A stretch of DNA of 64,000 nucleotides, taken from Coffea arabica (taxonomy: Eukaryota > Streptophyta > Magnoliopsida > Gentianales > Rubiaceae). Positions within the stretch are counted from its first letter, which is position 1, and the number at the start of each line of letters is the position of its first letter. Under the pieces are notes generated by a model. The model did no database searches and was not told the origin of the DNA. It saw only the letters and a list, made by a program, of their open reading frames with translations. Of the stretch, positions 58,961 to 64,000 are shown in pieces. The stretch spans positions 43,911,072 to 43,975,071 of the forward strand of contig NC_092326.1 of the NCBI RefSeq assembly GCF_036785885.1, in the 5' to 3' direction. Made by a program: the position numbers and the translations under genes.

Positions 58961-59852
58961 TAGGGCTGCAAATGAGTCGAGTTGAGTCGAATTTTAGTCT
59001 AATCGAGTCGAGTTTCGACATAATTTCATTGAACTCGAACTTGAACTCGAGTTTGAGCTTGACGAGCTGACAATCTTAAATTCGAGTTCGAGCTTGAAAA
59101 AAATAAAAAATAATTATTTTATTTTTTAAAAAATAAATAAAATAATATTTTTTTTCTTAATAAATAATAAAATATTAAAAATATATGTAATTTTACTATT
59201 AAAATTAAAAAAAATATAAAATATACTCCCTCTGTCCTCGCGCTTCGGGAATTGCAATTATTATCAATAGTGCAAGACTTTTAGATGATTTGCTTTTGAG
59301 TTCCGGCAATACCCTTGACTTTTAATGTATTCTATGTGGTTGAATGATAAAAGGGCCACAAGTTGTGATAAGACATGTGGGACCTAAAAGATTGAAATGT
59401 CTCCACACTACTTTAGAGGAAAATGTCATGCACGGGTGTTATTTGCATTTCACGTGGGAGCCACGAACTATTAAGTGCATGTTGGTACTTGGTAAGTGAG
59501 AGGAAATGTGTTACATTGGGCCCACTAAAAGATAAGAAATGACCGTCACATTGAAGGGTATGGAGCGGAAATGTGCGAAAGTTTTCATTGCCAAATTTAG
59601 TAAGTGACAATTATTTTGGGACAGATAAAAAAGGAAAGTATGACACTATCAATGAGACGAAGGGAATATATACTTAAAATAAAAAGTATATATATACTTA
59701 AAATAAATAAATAAATAAATAAATAAATATATATATATATATATATATATACTCGAGCTCGCGAGCTAACGAATTTAATATTTTGAATTCGAGTTTGAGT
59801 TTAATTTCGATTCGAGCCAACTCGAACTCGACTCGAGCCGTTTGCAGCCCTA
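58961..59852. mobile_element. hAT-like MITE (TAGGGCTGCAAA ends) with 8-bp TSD and a nested insertion
   Basis: The ends TAGGGCTGCAAATGAGTCGA and, inverted, TAGGGCTGCAAACGGCTCGA are followed by (A/G)GTCGAG-rich arms. The 8-bp duplication AATGGGAG is perfect (58953-58960 and 59853-59860). The core is AT-rich, with (AAAT)n and (AT)n runs near 59700-59750. A Stowaway-like element sits inside at 59226-59666. Confidence 0.88.
59226..59666. mobile_element. Stowaway-like MITE nested in the hAT-like MITE
   Basis: The left end CTCCCTCTGTCCTCG and the inverted right end TTCCCTTCGTCTCATTGATA match the Stowaway pattern. TA flanks it at 59224-59225 and 59667-59668. It lies wholly inside the larger element, so it is the younger insertion. 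The repeats are diverged. Confidence 0.7.
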
Positions 59853-59884
59853 AATGGGAGTAGCAAATTAAATATGAGTAGTGC

Positions 59885-60053
59885 GTGTTTGGAATGCACG
59901 TTGTTTACATCTTATTTATACACATTAATTTACTTGTATTATTAACATATTTTTAAATTATTTTTTTATCTCACATACATCACATCAAAATAGTGCTACA
60001 ATATTTTTTCACAAAATTATCTCAAATAATTTACTATCCAAACACTCACTAGA
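59885..60053. mobile_element. MITE of the TTTGGATA family (inverted copy)
   Basis: It begins GTGTTTGGAATGCACGTT and ends TATCCAAACACTCAC, with the interior TTTTTCACAAAATTATCTCAAA shared almost exactly with 33260-33425. A further eroded relative follows at about 60175-60305 (TTTTGGATGGTAAATTATTTGG). Confidence 0.6.
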
Positions 60054-60305
60054 AAAGATATACGTTTGTCCATCGATGAAGTTATTTATCCGATTTTTTT
60101 TTTATGAAATCTCATGTTTATGGGATGTCCCAGTTGCGACCCCAACCCAAAACACTCTCATAACACTCGTACTCATGAGTGTGTTTTGGATGGTAAATTA
60201 TTTGGAATTATTTTATTTTTTAAAAAATATTATAATTTTTTTTGATATAATATGTGTAAAATAAATAAAATTTGACAAATAAGCGCCATTCAAACAAACA
60301 GTTGA

Positions 60306-60735
60306 ATCCTTCAACATGCGGGTACGTAGTAACAAGTCAAAGTCGTCGCACGATATAAATTGATAGGTTTTCCTCTTTGTACTGGGAGAATAAAAGTCAG
60401 GTGTGATTTATTACATTAATGATTTTGAATATGAGTAAATTTTATATATACTGACAGTGTATATATTATTACTGTTAGATGCACGATGCATGTATAAAAT
60501 TTGGATTTCAAATTTAAATTTAAATTTTATGTCATGTATCTGTGATAAAAATATATACATTGTCAGTATATAAAATCTTAATTCTTTGAATAGACGTCAT
60601 ATATGTATGATTTAATTTGAAATTTAAATTTGACATTAGATCATGTAACATAATTTAAAACTGTTAGTGTAAAAAAAAAATTTACATACTAATAGTATAT
60701 AAAAAAATTATCATATAAAAAAAAAGAAGAAAAGT
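60306..60735. repeat. AT-rich region with inverted phrases, possible eroded MITE
   Basis: TTTATATATACTGACAGTGTATATA near 60435 is answered by an inverted TATACATTGTCAGTATATAAA near 60551, with ATGCATGTATAAAATTT between. Similar phrases occur near 15.7 kb. Ends and TSD are unclear. Confidence 0.4.
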
Positions 60736-61184
60736 CCAGGGTCCGCTTCCAATTCTCCGGTCCAATTTCTCAGTTGCGGTTTATTTAGACAGGGGACTCC
60801 GCTTCCAATTCCCCAGTCCAATTTCTCAGCTGCGGTTAAGTTAGTGCAGCGACGTGGGACCTGCATTTATTAGTTTTATTATTATCAACTACAGCTCAGT
60901 CTAGTGCACTGCTGGCTTGGTGCTTCTGCTATTGCGGCTGCTCGTCCAAATTCCGAATCCAAAGCTTCCCCACTCCCATCCTTCCTTTTCCTCCTCTTCC
61001 TCGCCCACTTCCACAACGACTCTTGTCAAAGTCTTCCAGCAGCAGCTTTCCACAATTAGGCATGCACCGGGTTTTCCATTCCCATTGATTTATTGATTTT
61101 TTTGGAAAAAAGGATCGGTCCAAGAAAGCTCTGAATATCTTATCTTGTTTTAGTTTAGTTTCTACCTTCTCGAGAATAGGAGAA
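60736..61184 (+). promoter_or_regulatory. Promoter and leader of the LysM gene with a 56-bp tandem duplication
   Basis: CCGCTTCCAATTC begins at 60743 and again at 60799; each unit continues with (G/A)GTCCAATTTCTCAG and TGCGGTT. The two units differ at a few bases. This lies 390-440 bp before the start codon. The sequence just before the ATG is unremarkable. Regulatory meaning is unknown. Confidence 0.5.
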
Positions 61185-63344
61185 ATGGATTACCGTAGCA
61201 GCAGAGGACGGGCGCTTCTGCGGGGTTTAAGTTTAGTTTGTTCAGTAGGAGTACTATTCGTGATTTTCTCGTCCGCCGCAGCCGAGCCCTTTCAATGCAA
61301 CTCCAGCGGCACTTGTGACGCCCTGGTTGATTACGTGCTCCCCAACTCCACCACCCTCTCCCGCGTCCAGACCCTCTTCAACGTCAAGAACCTCACCTCC
61401 ATCCTGGGCGCCAATAACCTCCCGCTCTCCACCCCTCCCCAACGAACTTTCCCCGCCAACCAGACTCTCAAGATTCCTTTCGCCTGTATCTGCACCAAGG
61501 GGGCCACCGGCAAGTCCAACAAGCTCCCCATCTACACCGTGGTCCCCAACGACTTCCTCTACCACATAGCGGCTGAGGTCTTCTCTGGGTTGGTCACTTC
61601 CCAGCAAATCCAGGCTACCAATAACATCTCGAATGCCAACCTGATTTATGCGGGCCAGAAGTTGTGGATCCCACTGCCCTGCAGTTGTGACCAAGTGGAC
61701 GGCCAGATGGTGGTTCACTACGGCTATGCGGTCCCAGCTAGGAGCAGCGTCGACGGAATTGCCCAGCAGTACAATACCACCGCCGATGTTCTGTTGCGCC
61801 TCAACGGACTGGCCAGTCCTAATGACCTCAAAGCCGGTGCTATTCTCGATGTTCCTCTTAAAGGTATCACCTTTCTGTTTATTTTTCCCTCCTTTCTCTT
61901 CTTGTCTTCTTTTTAAATTAATAAGAAAAGAAAAGAGAAGAACCGAAGACTGAGCGAATTTCAACTGCCATTCCGACTGTGATAGGATACAGCACTACCC
62001 ACCATTGCAGCTAAGTCAAACTAAAAGAGTCTGTAAAAGTCCTCAGTTTTTTCTAATCACTTCATTACTGCTAGTATTACTACTTTTTATGTATGTATTT
62101 ACTGATGAGGTTGTAGTTGATGGGTTGAACTGAAGAAATTGAAGTAAAAGAAGTTTACCAGTAGCACTACTAGTTTAGCTTAGATGATGGGTGGCGCCTG
62201 ACAACTTTGGCTTTGTGTCCCCTCCCTTTGTCTACTCCTCAATTAAGCTGCCGCTGGTCTGGTTGGCGAATCCTACTTTGAAATTGTCTTCCTTCATAAT
62301 TTCTCAGTGTGGACTGTGACCACGAGTCCTGGCAGATGCTCCTCCGGCCTACTGCTATAGTTCACTTTGGCCTTCAAACCGATTTCTACTTGGAAGCGAT
62401 TTTTTGGAGCTTCATTGTACTTGGTTATATCCCAGATTGCCTGCTTAAAACCAAGTCCAAGAAGTGAGCCAAAATAAATATACACCGTTTGCTAATTCCG
62501 TGATACTAATCTATAATGGTAGCTCAGGTATTCTTATTGTGTGTTGATTATTTAATTTCTCATTCCAAGTGATTTTCCAGTAAGGTGCTTATTTAGAAAG
62601 GGTTTTCTTTACCCACATATCCTATCCAGTGCTCTTTTGTGTGCCATTGAATCTACCGAAGTCAAAATCCATATATCCCCAATAGTGGCGTCTTATGGGC
62701 TTTTTTTTTTTAATTTTCCAAGATTTAATCTTGGCCAGGTGGTCCAACAAAAACAGCAAGACAAATGTTAGTATTGCACTTACAAAGTTCCCTTCACAAG
62801 CATTTTTTTTTTTTTTTTTTTTTGACTAATGGTGCCCGTCACCTGCAGCTAAACTAGGGTCCTTAGTTAGCTGTTTCCTAGTAGTGACAAACATCTTTTG
62901 GTTTGCTTCTTTGCAGCCTGTGCCTCTATGGTAAGCAATACATCGCTGGACTATCCTTTACTTGTTCCTAATGGAACTTATACCTTGACTGCTACCAATT
63001 GTGTAAAGTGTAACTGTGATGCTGCGAACAACTGGACGTAAGTTGATCCGCATTCTTACTCTCTCCGTCTCTGTCAAAAATTTCGTCACCTCAAAGAATC
63101 TTAATATTCTCTCGTGTATTATTACTAGTTTTTTGCCCATGTATGGACAGGTTAAACTGCGAGCCATCCCAAATTAAATCATCCGTTTGGTCTTCCTGCC
63201 CTAGCATGCAGTGCCAAGGTACAGACAATCTGTACCTTGGCAATACAACATCTTCAAGTTGCAGTCGCTCGACCTGTGCCTATGCTGGTTACTACAACAA
63301 CCGTACCATTTCCACAACCACAGCCTTGGACTCAACTTGCCCTG
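61185..63344 (+). CDS. LYM1: LysM domain GPI-anchored protein (LYM1/LYM3-like), partial: last exon beyond the window
   Basis: Three coding exons, 61185-61863, 62917-63037 and 63151-63344, join in phase and give the first 331 residues. Residues 1-33 form a signal peptide (LLRGLSLVCSVGVLFVIFSS). Two LysM domains follow at about 117-163 (DFLYHIAAEVFSGLVTSQQI...WIPLPCSC) and 178-224 (SSVDGIAQQYNTTADVLLRL). CxC pairs (CIC at 101-103, CSC at 166-168 and a later KCNC) are typical of this family. Many N-glycosylation sites are visible. The C-terminal GPI signal is not in the window; the open end at CCT G|GTGAGT shows that another exon follows. Relatives bind peptidoglycan (LYM1/LYM3) or chitin (LYM2/CEBiP) at the plasma membrane. 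I lean to LYM1/LYM3, but the exact member is uncertain. Confidence 0.93.
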
Positions 63345-64000
63345 GTGAGTGCAATTACCATGTTTTGGTCATTGCTGTGAAATGCTAATTCCTATTTAGA
63401 AACGACTTGCTAATATGAAGCGGGTTTTTTAGTGTTTTTTTTTTGTTGGGGGCGGGGGTGGGGTGGAGACTATTAAGGCAGGCAGACTGTTTTTGCGTTC
63501 ATAGTTGTTGATGTGTGTTTTGTAGCAATCTCTCACAATTGGCCTTCTCTCAGTGGTTGTGATCTGTGATGTAAGGGCATTGCTTCCTTTGTTGACATAG
63601 CTTTTGTTATTTGAGGGTATAACTGGTGATCAACTGTTCAATTACTTGTTGATTCTGCCCTCTTGCCTCATTGGATCAGTATGAAAATTGAAAAGAAGAA
63701 ACAGGGTAACCATAATTGCTTTCTGGCTGGAACTCTGCCTGCTTCCACATGCTGTCATTGCAAGAAAATGTTAACTAGAAAAACTTAGGATTACTTGGCT
63801 ATAAATGACGCTAAAGTGTTTATAAAGAATTGATGACAGGAATATTCGTGTGAGTTTATCTATATCATACTCGACCTTCGCACAAGTTCAATCGGTTTGA
63901 TTTAAAAAAAAAAAAGGCATCTGTCACGATTGTCCTGTATATATATCGTACATGCTCGGAAGATGCCATTCTACATCTCGAAATATTGTCTTTATATCTG
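63345..64000 (+). other. Intron of the LysM gene running to the window end
   Basis: No exon is recognisable after the donor at 63345. The terminal exon, with the GPI-anchor signal expected in the family, should lie to the right of the window. Confidence 0.6.

Noticed and set aside
61254-61964. 236-codon open frame on the minus strand
   Set aside because: It is antisense to exon 1 of the LysM gene, which has signal peptide, LysM and CxC features on the plus strand.

Overview
This window is nuclear DNA of a flowering plant, almost certainly a eudicot. The evidence is intron-rich genes with GT-AG splice sites, plant-specific protein families (DUF630/DUF632, HCF244, GPAT9, LysM-GPI proteins, plant mobile domain), CCCTAAA-type telomere-like repeats, and a dense layer of plant DNA transposons in AT-rich intergenic DNA. 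The mix of short inverted-repeat elements reminds me of asterids such as Rubiaceae, but I hold that weakly.

Layout. 1-5.3 kb: AT-rich DNA with a decayed L1-type LINE on the minus strand. 7.2-11.35 kb: a complete four-exon DUF630/DUF632 (NRG2-like) gene on the minus strand, with a simple-sequence-rich leader up to about 12.3 kb. 13.5-21.3 kb: a cluster of small non-autonomous DNA transposons (hAT-like, Stowaway-like and Mutator-like), several with visible target-site duplications (TSDs). 21.866-31.619 kb: one complete 9.75-kb Mutator-like element (MULE) with long terminal inverted repeats (TIRs), a perfect 9-bp TSD and an apparently intact four-exon transposase of 1445 residues, fused to a plant mobile domain. 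32.4-34.2 kb: more small elements. 34.6-37.8 kb: complete seven-exon HCF244 on the minus strand. 38.175-42.252 kb: a Helitron with recognisable ends, holding decayed Helitron protein exons and a broken PEP-carboxylase-kinase fragment. 42-50 kb: mostly non-coding DNA, a Stowaway element and a second LINE copy (plus strand, lacking the reverse transcriptase). 52.04-57.32 kb: complete twelve-exon GPAT9 on the plus strand. 58-61 kb: nested small elements. 61.185 kb to the end: the first three coding exons of a LysM-domain GPI-anchored receptor-like protein gene; its last exon lies outside the window.

The four host genes are not an operon or cluster. They act in signalling or nitrate regulation (DUF630/632), photosystem II assembly (HCF244), glycerolipid synthesis at the ER (GPAT9) and cell-surface glycan sensing (LYM type). 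The most interesting object is the MULE. It is structurally complete and its coding exons join in frame without stops. Its transposase carries an extra host-type domain. Its ends hold GC-rich hairpins, its interior holds ~800-bp tandem repeats with telomere-like arrays, and it appears to have picked up a piece of a host armadillo-like gene. The Helitron is a second gene-capturing element, just upstream of HCF244.

All exon borders were read by eye from splice signals, reading phase and recalled family sequence. No database search or alignment program was run.
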